Below are positions 21,693 to 33,818 of a stretch of DNA of 64,000 nucleotides, piece by piece. Each line of letters starts with the position of its first letter. Within the stretch, counting starts at the first letter, position 1. This DNA is from Oasisia sp. SBJ-2009 (Eukaryota > Annelida > Polychaeta > Sabellida > Siboglinidae), in assembly GCA_964017155.1 (NCBI GenBank), contig OZ024858.1:28287187-28351186 (forward strand), given 5' to 3'. The notes under the pieces are model-generated. The model searched no databases and was not told the DNA's origin. It saw nothing but the letters and a program-made list of their open reading frames with translations. The position numbers were made by a program, and so were the translations under genes.

Positions 21693-21745
21693 AGTTCCTG
21701 AAGAAGGCCGCCGATGGTGGTCGAAACGTAGAAGTAAGTCGAATT
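21693..21745 (+). ncRNA. Type I hammerhead-ribozyme-like motif (Penelope-like element relic?)
   Basis: The core CTGAAGA (21698-21704) matches CUGANGA. It is followed by an extra A, a 7-bp stem II (GGCCGCC / GGTGGTC, GAT loop), GAAA (21723-21726), a 2-bp stem III and GTC with the putative cleavage after C21740. Stem I pairs AGTTC (21693-21697) with GAATT (21741-21745). Penelope-like elements are known to carry minimal type I hammerheads. The extra A between the core and stem II is not canonical, so activity is doubtful. No reverse transcriptase is seen nearby. Confidence 0.5.
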
Positions 21746-21750
21746 GCTAG

Positions 21751-22285
21751 TTGTGTAATTATGAAATTTGTTTCGAATATTCCAGAATGGTTGAAAGAAA
21801 AAACAAACACTTCCTTATCTTCGCGCAATCTGGAATTACTAAAGCTTTAGGTTGCGCCATTTGTGAGCTGCTTGGTGGCATTGTCTTGGTAATGTGTCAG
21901 TGTGTCTTTTCCGGTAACAGAAGCCTGTTGAGGACTCCATACACGGGTACGCAGTAAAAAAAATTATAAACAAACTCATCAAAATTCAAAAGGGAGACGA
22001 GAGTGCATTGAGTTGAGGGCTGCACTATTGCTTGGATGTATGTCATACCCTCGGCTTCTCTTTGTTGTTCTGCGATATATTTATATATACATCTGATGCA
22101 AAGGCGTCGGATTGGGGTCTGCGTATAAATATATTATTGTACAGTAGTATTTTGTAATTACTCTGATAACAAATTGGGTAAAAGAATAATTTAGACGTAT
22201 CTACTTATTGTTGAATACATGCAGACGGCGAAACAAACGAGGCGAAGAAATATGTGTTTGAAATGAAAGTAGTTCGATCACTCAC
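21751..22285. other. No gene recognised
   Basis: A plus-strand open stretch beginning KPVEDSIHGYAVKK (about 21922-22016) follows an AG but has no known match. It may belong to a retroelement relic. Confidence 0.4.
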
Positions 22286-22386
22286 TGTGTTTCGGATGCT
22301 TGCTGTAGAGCATGCCAATCTTGTAACTCTTTCCGTTTGTGTTTTCGTAAATGTTTATATACTGGCCGGCCTGCGAGTCGAACACC
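22286..22386 (-). CDS. Unassigned internal exon, minus strand
   Basis: A 101-bp segment lies between a good acceptor (TGTATTTAG, minus strand) and a GTGAGT donor. One frame is fully open for 33 residues, starting VFDSQAGQYINIYENTNGKS and ending KHPKH, with balanced coding-like composition. I do not recognise the family with certainty; the pattern vaguely recalls ligand-binding domains of receptors. It may belong with the exon at 34778-34833, but the phases do not join directly, so at least one exon would be missing. Confidence 0.5.
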
Positions 22387-23318
22387 CTAAATACAGGCCT
22401 AATCAAAACATGCAGATTTTTACAAATATCTGAATAAATATTTGCAAAGTAGACCGATATTCAAAATCTGTAATACTTATTTTATTCCACTTGTGCGAAT
22501 GAATTGTTTGAAAAATTGTATCTTGGCGAAAAAGAAGAAGAAGAATGTGTTTTTATTTGACCATTATATCAAAACAATAAAAAAAAACTTACAAAATATA
22601 CACCGACAGACGCGCGAACAAATTTCCGTGCCGCGAGGCGAAATGGTAACGCGGAGGTGGCAATAATTAAAAGATTTAATCAAATTTAGCAAGATTCGTT
22701 ATCCGAGAGTGAACTCCATATGGCAAGTCAACAAGGTAGCCTTCGGCGTATTGAGAATCCAACTCAATCTATGTATATTCCGCCCTTTTGAGTTATTTGT
22801 AGATGTTGTTTTTAAACACGCCACCCTCCCAACAGGGACCATTACGCAACGGGAGCCGGTGAGTACTTCGTGTAATATAAGTTGTTTATTTTGAAAATGT
22901 ATGTTCACAAACGTCATTTTACATCTTTGTCAATCAGATTGTTTGTATAGATTCCAATTGTGCATGTTTTGCGCATTGACATTGTATGTTACATACATAT
23001 GGCGGTAGGCCTTAATTATAAGCGATATCGCTTATCCTTATGTCAGTTATGACGTTACTCGTTAGTCGTTGTCTTATGACATGTGTTCGACTCGCGAGAG
23101 TGTTCGACTCGCGGGTCATTGACATAGACTGTAAGTGTTATTATTATAAAAAATAAACAGTGCTTTCGCACGCAATCACGAGCTCTGAATCGTCCTTACC
23201 TAAGCGCTGTTCATATTAATTTTGCGCGTCCGTTACGTCATTGCCTACGTGAACAACATAGTGAACAATAACACCCACGTGATATGACGTCATACACAAG
23301 ATGAATAAAATATTATTA
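22387..23318. other. No gene recognised
   Basis: AT-rich intergenic or intronic DNA. Nothing supportable beyond scattered short words shared with the TIR arms that follow. Confidence 0.5.
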
Positions 23319-23870
23319 GTCGGGGCGCACGGTGGTCGAAGTGGACACCTCGTGCTATTTTTGGTTGCCCTGTTGTTTTCTAAACTTCAAACCTTCCTTA
23401 ACAATAAATCCAGAGGGCAACCCTCTTAAATCAGTGTACCTCACTCCGAAAATCGCACTTAAATTCAGACGTATAGGGTGCCGGAATGGCTGTTTTCTCA
23501 TAGTTTGTTTAGCGCTACAAAGCTAGTTTTTATGGCAAACTATTCGTATTGCAGAGGAGCATAAACACAATAAATATCTTATTGAAATGTACATTTTAAG
23601 GCAACAGATTAAGCAATATGTTAAAATAAACACTTCCGTTTCGTCATCGACATCATGTAACGTTTACCATAGTTCTCTTAATATATATTCAAAATATATG
23701 GTTAACATATCAAAATGATCCCCATTCATTCCTCTGTTGTTATATACCACGACATTTTAAAATGTATCAGCACATCACATGTTTTTGAACTAACATATAC
23801 GTCACCCCTCATTTTGGATTGACGTAATGTTTTGACACAAAATGGGAATAACTAGTAAAATGGGGAGCCT
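23319..23870 (+). mobile_element. Solo or truncated arm of the long-TIR element family
   Basis: It starts GTCGGGGCGCACGG and shares GTGGACACCTCGTGCTATTT, GAGGGCAACCCTCT and GTGTACCTCACTCCGAAAAT with the arms of the element at 24004-27510. It also resembles a second internal arm-like block at about 24860-25340. No matching right end was found. Confidence 0.7.
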
Positions 23871-24003
23871 ACAGGATCGATAGGGGGCGGTGATATGCAA
23901 CTCAGGCATGTGATGTAATCGGGCTAATTACGTGCACGCGCTGTTTGTTTACTTTTTCAGTTTATCTTTGAATGCTTTAGGTTCCAACTGTTATTCGTGC
24001 ATA

Positions 24004-27000
24004 GTCGGGGAGCACTGGGGTCGAAGTGGACACCTCGTGCTATTTTTGGTTGCCCTGTCGTTTTCTAAAGTTCAAACCTTCCTTAATAATATTCCGGAGG
24101 GCAACCCTCTGAAATCAGTGTACCTCACTCCGAAAATTGCATTTATATTCAGGCTTATGTGGTCTCTTAATGGCCGCGCTGCATATATTTCTCTTTTCAC
24201 ATTTTCCCAGTAAATGTGTGACCACAAACTTAAGTGTAGTATCAAATAATCAGGAATGACGAGAACTAATATGTATGGCAATATCGTATTGATATGTTTA
24301 TTTATTAGGAAGCCAGGTACAAAACATTGGACAATATATCGAAAAATCAGTTCGGTTTCGCAGTTGACGTCACACAACAGGAGTTATAATTACCTTAATA
24401 TGTAATCAAGATATTTATGTAATATATCACAATGATGTACATTCATTTACCTACTGGATTATGCAAAGCAGTGGTAAAATAGTGCTATATTATACGCAAT
24501 CACGAGCCGAACATGTACCCCACCCCCTAAGTGTTGCGCAATCGTGACGTGACCAAATCGGAGTGGATTTCATTGATTGTATCAATTTCGCGTTTCTTAG
24601 TGTAATAATACACTAGTAAAGACTTATGCATACCCTACTGCTGGTTATTAATGCAATGTTTGTTAAGGCAATATAAAATTATGATAACACACATTATTCG
24701 AAATAAAAAACACATCAAGGTGTTACTCAATCACATCTTACACATTGTTCTGAGTAATCTATGTCACTCTTGTCATAGCCATTTTTTTCAACAAGAATTC
24801 AAACAGGTAATACTCGCCCATATTTGATATCTTTCCCATCGTATGGCCAAGCAACACAACACGGCACTTGAAAATTAAACTTCAATTCAGGCTTGAAGGT
24901 GTCTGAATGACTGTTAAGTCACAATGGCTAATTATGAAATATTCATGGTTTTATTTAATGAAATTAGCTAGTCTCTGTACCAAAATATATCCGGAATGGT
25001 GAGAGGAATACAAATATATTATAAAAATGTATATATTTTAAGGCAACGAGAAACAAACAATTGAAGAATAAGTAGAAAAACATTTCCGTTTTGTCGTCGA
25101 TATCATATAAATGTACCGTAGTCACCTTACTACATATTCAAGCTATATAATGAGTGAATATATCAAAGGTATCCCCATTCATTTCTCGGTTGATTTATAC
25201 CATAGAATTATAAAATACATTTGAACATCACTTGTTCTAGAATCAACATGTACAGTGTATACTTCTCCACCTCATTTTGGTTTGACGTTAGATTTTAACA
25301 TAATCTCTGGAATAACTTGAATATATAAATACGTTGCGTCTAATAAGTAAATGATATGTAACGTATTCTTGTTTTCAAATACATGAGGTATGTTATCATG
25401 TTTGAATGACATGTTTTGCAGCGTATCAGTCATTTTAACTTAGTTTGGTGTCTACGGTGTTTTACCGACAACGAAACTAACAAAATAAACACAACGGGTA
25501 CTTATGATTACCGATTATATGGTATGTGACATCACTACATTTGACAATGTCTAAAAACGGTAACTTCTCGTCTGCATAAGCTATTTTGATTGTTGAAGAT
25601 AAAAATTTGGTGACGGCAAGGACGAAGAATTTCGCACTGTTATCATCATAACGTATTGAATCTTTTTGTTGTCGAGCGCCATACCTTCTCAAATTGAACC
25701 ACACTACATTTCTTTGTGCGAAAAGCTTAAAGCCAGATTACTTGTAAAGATGAGGACTATATATTTGCAACCTATATGTGATCAATAGTTTCAGTTGATG
25801 ATTGTGGCATGGCAATTTAGCCGTTCGTCATCCATAAAGAAAGTAGAGCTCGGAAGCAACCACTATCAATGTTGGAATGCTTTCTACACAACACTGGCTC
25901 CAACAGTGCCAACCACATGCTTTATATATGGTTTAATGATCCAGCCTGTGTATCTGAGGTATCATTCCATTTCAAAGAAGTGATGAACCATCTGCAGTCT
26001 AACAATCCCACGAAGATGGAAACCAGCAAATGATCAATCAAGCCTGCATAAAAACAGCACATGATAAATCCCGTCACGGTAGACTCCAGCAACATATTAA
26101 ATATTGCCACGAAATAGTGAGCCACTGTAACTATCATGAAAACTCTGGAAATTGTGAAAATTATTTGCAAAACTGAGCTCCAGGAATATTTGAATGACAA
26201 CGCAATGTCCAAAAGGTACGTGACAGCATATTTGAAGAACTGCATCCTCAATAACATCTTACTGTGCTGCAGAAGCAGACGTAGCAGCTGATCAATGAAG
26301 TTGTCATGCTGATACGCCTTCTTCATCAGAAAGGTATTGGGGAAATGTCAATCTTGAGGAAACCATCGGAGAATATGAATGTTCTAAGGTACCGCAAGCT
26401 TTGTTTGAGTCAAATGGATCGATGCGTCAAGGCTGTAAGGCTTGAGGTTGACAGCTGTGCTGAAAGAGACTCACTTGAAGATGGAGGAGAACTTATTAGA
26501 TATCGGTTGGAAGACGGGTTCCACACATTTGGAACCAGTATCTTTGACAGTGCCGCCTTTACCAGAACTTTCACAATGGTATACAAGTTACGTGTCGCCA
26601 GCAAATGCCCTTGTAATTGTTCTTGCGCTAAATGCCAAGTGCCGCGTTATGCTGCTTGCAAGTGCAAACGGAACGATACCAAATGTAGGCGAGTAATACC
26701 TGTTCGGACTCTTGTTGAAAACAATGGCTGTGACAAGAGTGACACAGGTGACTCAGAACAATCTTTAAGATGTGATTGAATACCACCTTGGTATGATTCT
26801 ATTTTCGAATAATGTTATCATAATTAATTTTTATGTTGTCTTAACAAACATCGCATTAATAACCAGCAGTAGATTATGCATCAGTACTCTGTCTTTAATA
26901 GTGTATATTACCCTAAGGAACGCGAAAATGATACAATCAATGAAATCTACTCCGATTTGCGTCACGTCACGATTGCGCAACACTTAGGGGGTTGGGTAGA

Positions 27001-27510
27001 TATTTGGCTCGTGATTATGTATAACGTAGCACTATTTTACTATTGCTTTGAGGTATTCAGTAGGTAATTGAATGCACATCATTTTGATATATTACATACG
27101 TATATTGATTTCATATTAAGGTAATTAGAACTCCTTTTGTGTGATGTCAACTGGGAAACCGAACTGATTTATCGTTATTTTGTCCAATATTTTGTATCTG
27201 GCATCTTGAAAAATAAACGTATCAAAAAGCTATTGCCATAAATAATAATTATCGTCATTCCTGATTATTTGATGCTACACTTAAATTTGTTGTTATACAG
27301 TTACTGTGAAAATGGGGAAAGAGAAATGTATACAACTGGGCCATTAAGGGCATGGATATAAACGCAATTTTCGGAGTGAGGTACACTGATTTGAGAAGGT
27401 TGCCCTCTGGAATATTGTTCGGGAGGGTTTGACGTTTAATAAAATACACGACAACCAAAAATAGCACGAGGTGTCCACTACCTCCACAATTTGGATCCGT
27501 GCGCCCCGAC
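24004..27510 (+). mobile_element. 3.5-kb element with ~800-bp terminal inverted repeats
   Basis: The left arm runs from 24004 (GTCGGGG) to about 24780 and the right arm from about 26695 to 27510 (CCCCGAC), with TA on both sides. The arms share the block around GTGGACACCTCGTGCTATTT, CACTCCGAAAATTGC and ATCAAATAATCAGGAATGACG through to GACAAGAGTGAC. Between them lies a broken coding region ending in a cysteine-rich segment. The superfamily is not recognised; TA flanks alone do not decide it. Confidence 0.8.
25795..26779 (+). pseudogene. Broken gene with Cys-rich C-terminus, cargo of the long-TIR element
   Basis: Coding-like stretches switch frames: QCWNAFYTTLAP near 25870, HFKEVMNHLQSNNPTKM near 25970, RKLCLSQMDRCVKAVRLEV near 26395, and two overlapping frames at 26480-26580 (LEDGFHT and SLTVPPLPE). 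The end is KCPCNCSCAKCQV then ACKCKRNDTKC. The GW...LEDGF...PPLPE...CxC...CxC ending resembles the gene inside the element at 30723-34261, so both seem to belong to one family. Several frameshifts and stops make this copy non-functional. Confidence 0.5.
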
Positions 27511-28180
27511 TATATAGAACTTGGTGGCATCGGGGAAATTGCACGTAGACGCAGGCATGTTCTATGATCTTTTGAAGCAACAATTTATAAATATTATAAC
27601 CGACACGCGTTACGTTCGCAGTGCCCTCTTAAAAATACTCATAATGGGTATGTATTGGTCAATACATACATATAAACAAATATTTATACAACACACACAT
27701 ATATGCACAAAACATACAATAATGATACATGTATACCTGTATATAGTGTTACGCGACATACCATTTATAATTTCGCACACTGCAAACTGTATTATTATAA
27801 AAAAAAGACTAGTGCACACTAGTTATCTAAATACATTATAAAATGCCAGAGATAAATATACACATAATTCCCATATTTACATTAACACAAAAGTAGTAGG
27901 CCTAGCTTGGCTCGCACACAGTGACTTTCTTCAATATTCAAGTAGGTATATTCTAGCTACAGCAAATACCATCAATGTGATGGAATGTTTTATTGTCTCG
28001 TGCATCTCATGCATTCAAGTGAGCCATGATGTCGAGTATCGGGGCTTGTTTAGTTATAGCGCTTGTTAGTGCGCCAAAAATAAACCTCACTTGTTTTCAA
28101 CAACCCGAAAAGCTGTCTGTCTAGTATGTTGGTCAAACTAAAAGAAAACCGTTGACATGAAAAATACTGCGCTGTAGGTT
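27511..28180. other. No gene recognised
   Basis: AT-rich DNA between two TIR elements. Small ORFs have no recognisable domain. Confidence 0.5.
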
Positions 28181-28182
28181 TA

Positions 28183-29814
28183 GGGGAGGATGAGCAATAT
28201 TGGACCACCTAAGCATCTTGATCAATTGCACCATAGCGCATTGATAGATTTAGGTGGAAACTATTCTCACACAAAGGTAACCACCTATAGGGTATCCACA
28301 CGTCACACCATATTGATCTATTGTTGCGCATTTCTTGTCAGAAAAAAGAAACAAGTAAATGTCACACCGGTCCAACATAAGTCACAGTTCTATATATTGG
28401 ACCACCCCGGGATCAATATTGGACCGCTAGTCATTACATTACAAATTATAGCATATACCAGGATACACTGTTTAGACTTAAACAAATATATCACGTAAGG
28501 CCTACACTGATAACTAGTCCACTTTTTTATGGACTGGACACGCTACAAGTGTTAACTGACGGATTGTCTCTGATTAGCTTACATACTGCAATATAGCCCA
28601 GCCGATATATGAATGAATTGTGCGTTTTACGATACAAGCATGAAATTTGGCACAAATTTAGAGCACATAATGACAAAAATATTTGGATATAGGGCTATCT
28701 CAGATTTCGCCTTGGAAGGCGTTGGCGGCCATTTTCCAAGATGGCCGCCGTAAACCTATTTTCTCATATCTTAACAACTGCTTCAAGTAAATCAGTACTT
28801 TTGGTATCTAATATAGGTTTTTTGGGACCACCATTTCAAATATATAACTTTTGACCTTCTCCGACATTCACATCCGCCATTTTTAAAGATGGCGGCCGCC
28901 AAGATTAATGGTCCTATATCTCATGTCCTACGCCACACAGAGCAGTAATTTTGTTGTCAAAATATAGGTATGAGGACAGCCGAGTTAAGTGTTGCTGCCA
29001 TTAGCATATTTGTTGCCGCTGTCAAGATGCTTTTTGAGTGTCGCCTTCGGAACCCCGTATGTCTTGGCGATGGCATTTAAGCCTGCGTCTCCGTTTTGAA
29101 GAGCAGTCAAGGCGCGGTCCAAGTCTTCTTCAGTCCATCTGCCATATGTGTCCATAATGAACAAAAGATTTTGTCTAGCATTCTCTCCCTGAGCAGACAA
29201 ACGGAGGGACCGGGCGCGATTGTGGGCGTGCGGGAGCGAATATTGACAAAAAAATGAAGTAGCATCGTGTAGAATGGTAAATCGGAAGTACGATTAGATA
29301 AGGCTACATTAACATTTAAAACATATATTGAAATAATTTGATATTGATTTAACAACTTTCCTATACATAAGCGTCGGAATCTATATCGGACCGCCTGAGA
29401 TATATACTGAGCCACCGGTCCAATATATGTCCCTTCTGCAGGTCCAATATCGGTAACACGACACTTCCGGTTTTCGGATGTAGTTCTCCTGAGTTATTTG
29501 GAGTGACACTTTCTGAGCTTAGCTGTGATTATAAAAGACCCTCAAACATCCGACAAGCAAATCCCATTGATGGAACATCATTAGACACAGAGAGGCACAC
29601 GCTTGAAATTGCGATACAATTATAACAACAGGATGAAAAATAAAGAAATCCACAGGTTTTTTTGCGCGCGCTTTTCGCCACTTTGAATTAGCCAATCGAT
29701 AACTTGCTTTGCCGCTAATACCCTATTCGGCGCCACAAGTTGCTGTATTGTCGTAAAGCTGAGAAATCGCCGTGGTCCAATATATATACTGGTCCAATAT
29801 GGGTCACCCTCCCC
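28183..29814. mobile_element. pogo-like TIR element with repeated ATATTGGACC words
   Basis: The ends GGGGAGGATGAGCAATATTG and the inverted form of GGGGAGGGTGACCCATATTG are flanked by TA (28181-28182, 29815-29816). The word ATATTGGACC or its complement recurs near both ends (about 28199, 28396, 28414, 29416, 29442, 29775 and 29792). Inside lie a Psq-type HTH coding relic and paired AAGATGGCGGCC / GGCGGCCATTTT segments. TA TSD plus a Psq HTH suggests pogo/Tigger ancestry. Confidence 0.72.
28985..29200 (-). pseudogene. Psq/HTH DNA-binding domain fragment of a transposase
   Basis: The 71-codon frame contains GRWTEEDLDRALTALQNGD and NAIAKTYGVPKATLKKHL, the pipsqueak-type helix-turn-helix of pogo-family transposases, which binds TIR DNA. 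A stop follows soon after and no DDE domain is seen in the element, so it is a remnant or a small DNA-binding ORF. Confidence 0.65.
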
Positions 29815-29816
29815 TA

Positions 29817-30722
29817 CTGCGTGAAACTACTAAAATAGAAGCAGAATTTGTGGAACTGGGGAAATTATGGGAGACTGCTAGAAACTACTGGACATTATTA
29901 GGGGAAATAATAACTATTACAAAATGGTAAATGAACTCGATACTTGTACCGCAACGCTATAGGGATACCGGGAAATATGGGATAACGGGAGTTAACGTTC
30001 CGCTGTTTGTCGCACCCACAGTTTGCGCATAAGGGTAACAGTTTGTTGTGTATCGGTCAGACACACCAAAACACAACAGGGCATTGTATTGTTTTTTGTT
30101 GTTGACATCAATATTTTTTGATAAATACGGACTATCCCGTTTTACCCGCACCATTCCCATTTTACAGTAAAGTGGGATTTTGATCGGGGAAATTTGGGAT
30201 GCATATTTAGTTGTGTCATTCGCTAATGTGACATGACACATTCAGAATAGTTATTTTAAGTAACTGACATATTAGAACTAGTAAACTGCAATACGAATAG
30301 CCAAGATATGCGATATGGTAAAGTCGTATAAGCAAAATGTTATACTTCTTTGTGAATTTGATTGCCGTACCATGGGCGGATTACTATTCCTGTATAATTA
30401 CGTAATCCATAGACCTAACATCTTTATGTAACTTAGTGAGCTACTAGTTAAGTTAAGCGATCTACAGAAACAGGCATATTGTCAACCTAAATTGCATTTT
30501 TAATGTTTTTCAATGATAACATGCATAACATGCACATTGATGATCCCATTTTGCCCGGAATAGGTATGGTTTAATCAAACTAGTATACGCCGAAACACTC
30601 ATAAACTAATACTACATCCTCACGACATTCGAAGTTGAAATATGACAAGTTGTTATTTAGCAAACTTAGATGGATCGTCTAAACAAACAATTTAGCAAGG
30701 GATCAAAGCTAAGGATTACTAA
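29817..30722. other. No gene recognised
   Basis: AT-rich DNA; nothing supportable. Confidence 0.5.
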
Positions 30723-30867
30723 TAGTGGACCAGCCAAACATTGAAAAGTGCTCTAGAATTATTTTCATCGGCATTGTTTGTTAATAGCGGGCATCCATGC
30801 TAGATGAGTCACCCATGGTATGCGGAAAATGACTAGAGTGGATGCCACGCCCGATTTTGAATTTAAA

Positions 30868-31690
30868 GGTCATTTTGAAGGTCACAAAGTCAACTGGGGT
30901 CAAAATGTCGGTTTTTATTTTCATGATGATTTGCACTCTATATGAGTAGATCTTTACGAATCAGTAAGGATCTTACGGTTACGACAAGTATTGGCGGAGA
31001 TATAAGGTGTTAAACTTTGCATTTACACAGAGATGTATAGGATAATTCATCACAAAAATGTGATTATCTCGAAATGTTGTTTTCTTGTATGTAAAAGTTG
31101 TTTGCATATCCATTATTGCAAAGTTATCCGTTTTCAAAACCAAACACCTATTGTATGTATGTCAGTATACATAACATCGTTCCTTTGCATGATTTGGGAT
31201 TAAAGAAAACTTGCCAATATGTGGGGAAATTGTTTAAGAAGTGAGGCGACAACCGCAGAATAGAACTCTGCTTCGCAAGTGGCCAACTATGCCATGTTCT
31301 ATCGATCGATAGTGTTCAAATCAACACAAACAAATTCTTGCTACGTTGACCGTTGGTAAAATAACACAACCGTGTGCGATATTACCATCCATTATTTTGA
31401 ACATGAAAGTAATTTTGAAGGTCACAAAGTCAACTGGGGTCAAAATGTCTATGTGAGTACATCTTTACAAATCAGTAAAGTTTGTACGTTTATACCAAGT
31501 CTTGGCGGAGATATAAGGTGTTACACTTTGCATTTACACAGATATGTTTAGGATAATTCAACACAAAAATGTGATTATCTCGAAATTTTGTTTTCTTGTA
31601 TGTAAAAGTTGTTTGCATACCTATTATTGCAAAGTTATCCTGTTTTCAAAACCAAACACGTATTGTGTGTATGTCAGTATACATAACATG
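30868..31690 (+). repeat. Direct duplication of a ~300-bp subterminal block
   Basis: Two copies begin TTTTGAAGGTCACAAAGTCA at about 30873 and 31412. They share GGCGGAGATATAAGGTGTTA, AATGTGATTATCTCGAAAT and GTATGTCAGTATACATAACA in the same order. The second copy leads directly into the coding region. Confidence 0.85.
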
Positions 31691-33818
31691 TTGCCATGGC
31701 TCACAATCTATCTTGCGGATATGAAACTGCTTGAAATGACAGCACCACAGGTCTACGCAGAGTTCATGCAAGGGAACTTCGTTGTGAAGAGAACCAAAAG
31801 ACGATTCAACCAAGTTCCCGCTGACCAGGCAACTGAGTGGATAAACTAACCATGCAAGATGCAGAACGGCATCATAGGCATTACAAGAAATGCCCAAAGT
31901 AGGGACAAGCTTTGTGTCACCTGGGCCGAACGCTCGCGAATCTCCCAGGACACGCGATACCTCTTCAACCTGGAAGATGAGGAGGAAGAGGCCACTTTCA
32001 CCCGCAGTGACAGCCTTCCTTCCCAGATGAAGCGTGATGCTGATGACGTGAAGAAGCTTATCACACAGCTTACACGTTTGGACGTATTCAGAGTAAACAC
32101 TGCTTTGAGAGAAGAAGAAGATGGAGATATGGATTCGATAAGTGGCGACATACCCTTGTTATCTTTGGCATCCAAAGATTCTGCCCCGACTGACGTGGTC
32201 AGTGATCTCCTAAGAGCTGAAGAACGGGGTAACTGCATGTTATCACCAACGTGAAGCAACGCCTAATTGAGAAAACTGTGGGGTTTCATGATGTGCTTAA
32301 GAAGCATCGCTCGAAAACCTTTGCCACTCTGTAAACAGCAACCGTGTCTACCAAACATAATGTACAGAAGACTGTCAAGGCCGACAGAAAACATTTGTAG
32401 CGATTACTCAATGCTGTCACCGCGGGTCGAACAGTTGAAATGGGGAGGATCCTGAAGCATGTGCTGTCCCCAGTCCCATCGTCTCTGTCCAAGCATGGAG
32501 GCGACATGAACTCGACACAAAAGTCAGTGCTAATCAATGTCCTGGCGGATGGCATTCCTATACCCTCGGCAATTCCAGAAGCCAACATGAAGACGTGTGT
32601 GAAGATTGACGGTCATGGCCTGATCCAAGCTCTTGGAAAACCTCATGGGTGTCAGACATTTGGCGACTATGCCGACGTATTCTTGAACAATGTAACAAGT
32701 CACTTCAGATGTCACACAACAAGAGTTGAATGTAGTGTTTGTGGCTACACCGGGCAACAATCGATCAAGGCAGTGCAAAGGTCAAAGCGAGTGGGGAAGA
32801 AGAGGCCAATTCGTAAGGTCATCGAAGGACGAAATGTCCCACTTCCACAGGTATGGAGCAACTTTATTGCATCTGATGAGAACAAGGCCGATCTCGCCAG
32901 GTTCTTAACCGAGATCATCGTGATAAAGGGTACAGTTCTACCAGAACAATGTGACCTTGTAACATGAGGCAGATTCTCTTGTGCAACACATGCGAGGTCA
33001 ACAAGGAGGAGTGAAGTCAAACTTCAAGGAAACCATGAAGAGGCGGACACCAGGCTGGTACTCCATTCGTGTGAGGCAGTCAACCAGGGATACAAAAGAG
33101 TGTTGGTCATCTGCAGAGATACGGATGTCATGCTGCTTCTAGTCCACTTTATACCAGCACAAACAGCAGAAGTGTGGATGATCTCTGGAACAGCAAAGAA
33201 GAGGAAATGCTATCCAATACATCCACTGTCTGAGAGACTTGAAACACCTCTGAGGTATAACCTGCTGGGCTTCTACGCGTTCACAGGTTGTGACACAACG
33301 TCAGCGTTTAGTGGCCATGGCAAGCAGTCTTGCTGGACAACTTTTCAGAATCTTCCGCATTTCGTGCAGTGGATTGGTCGTGATGGAGAACTCGCACCAT
33401 TGAACAATTTGTATATCACTTGTACGGCACACCTGAGCAACAAACCGTCGACAATGCCAGACTCCAACTCTTCGGTAAGGGCAAGCTTGGTCTGGAGATG
33501 TTACCCCCAACCAGAGACGCCGTGGAACTTCACACCGCACGCGCCAACTATCAAGCAAAGATCTGGCTGCAGGTAGACCAAGAGCATATAGACATCCCTT
33601 CTCCCACCGACATATCTGCATGGATGATGGAGTCAGAGTGCTTGAAAGCTGTATGGACAAGACTGCCTCCTATTCCAGATGCGTGTCTAGAGCTGGTCAC
33701 TTGTGGATGCAAGGCTAAGTGCAGAACGGCCCGATGCAGTTGCTTCAAAAGGAACCTCAACTACACGTATGCTTGCGGGTGTGATGGGGTGGACTGCTGC
33801 AACCCAGCTGGCCAATAG
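31688..33818 (+). pseudogene. Broken gene: PIN/FEN-like nuclease fold plus Cys-rich C-terminus (uncharacterised family)
   Basis: A nearly continuous protein can be followed from MLPWLTIYLADMKLLEM (31688) to CCNPAGQ (33818). It is broken by in-frame stops at 31847, 32332, 32398 and 32965 and by frameshifts near 32235 and 33400. Motifs include KMQNGIIGITRNAQSRDK, a Glu/Asp pair in HEEADTRLVLH (about 33034-33066), CRDTDVMLLL, FTGCDTTSAF and a C-terminal TCGCKAKCRTARCSCF. The spaced acidic residues (EEAD, DTD, GCD) resemble the acidic cluster of PIN/FEN-like nucleases; that is inference. I recall this as a multi-copy uncharacterised family in invertebrates but cannot confirm it. No introns are seen. 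Its place inside a TIR element suggests it is the element's own gene. Confidence 0.6.

Noticed and set aside
25922..26326. 134-codon minus-strand hydrophobic ORF resembling a membrane protein
   Set aside because: Antisense to coding-like stretches of the relic in the long-TIR element; no start context, homology or splice support.
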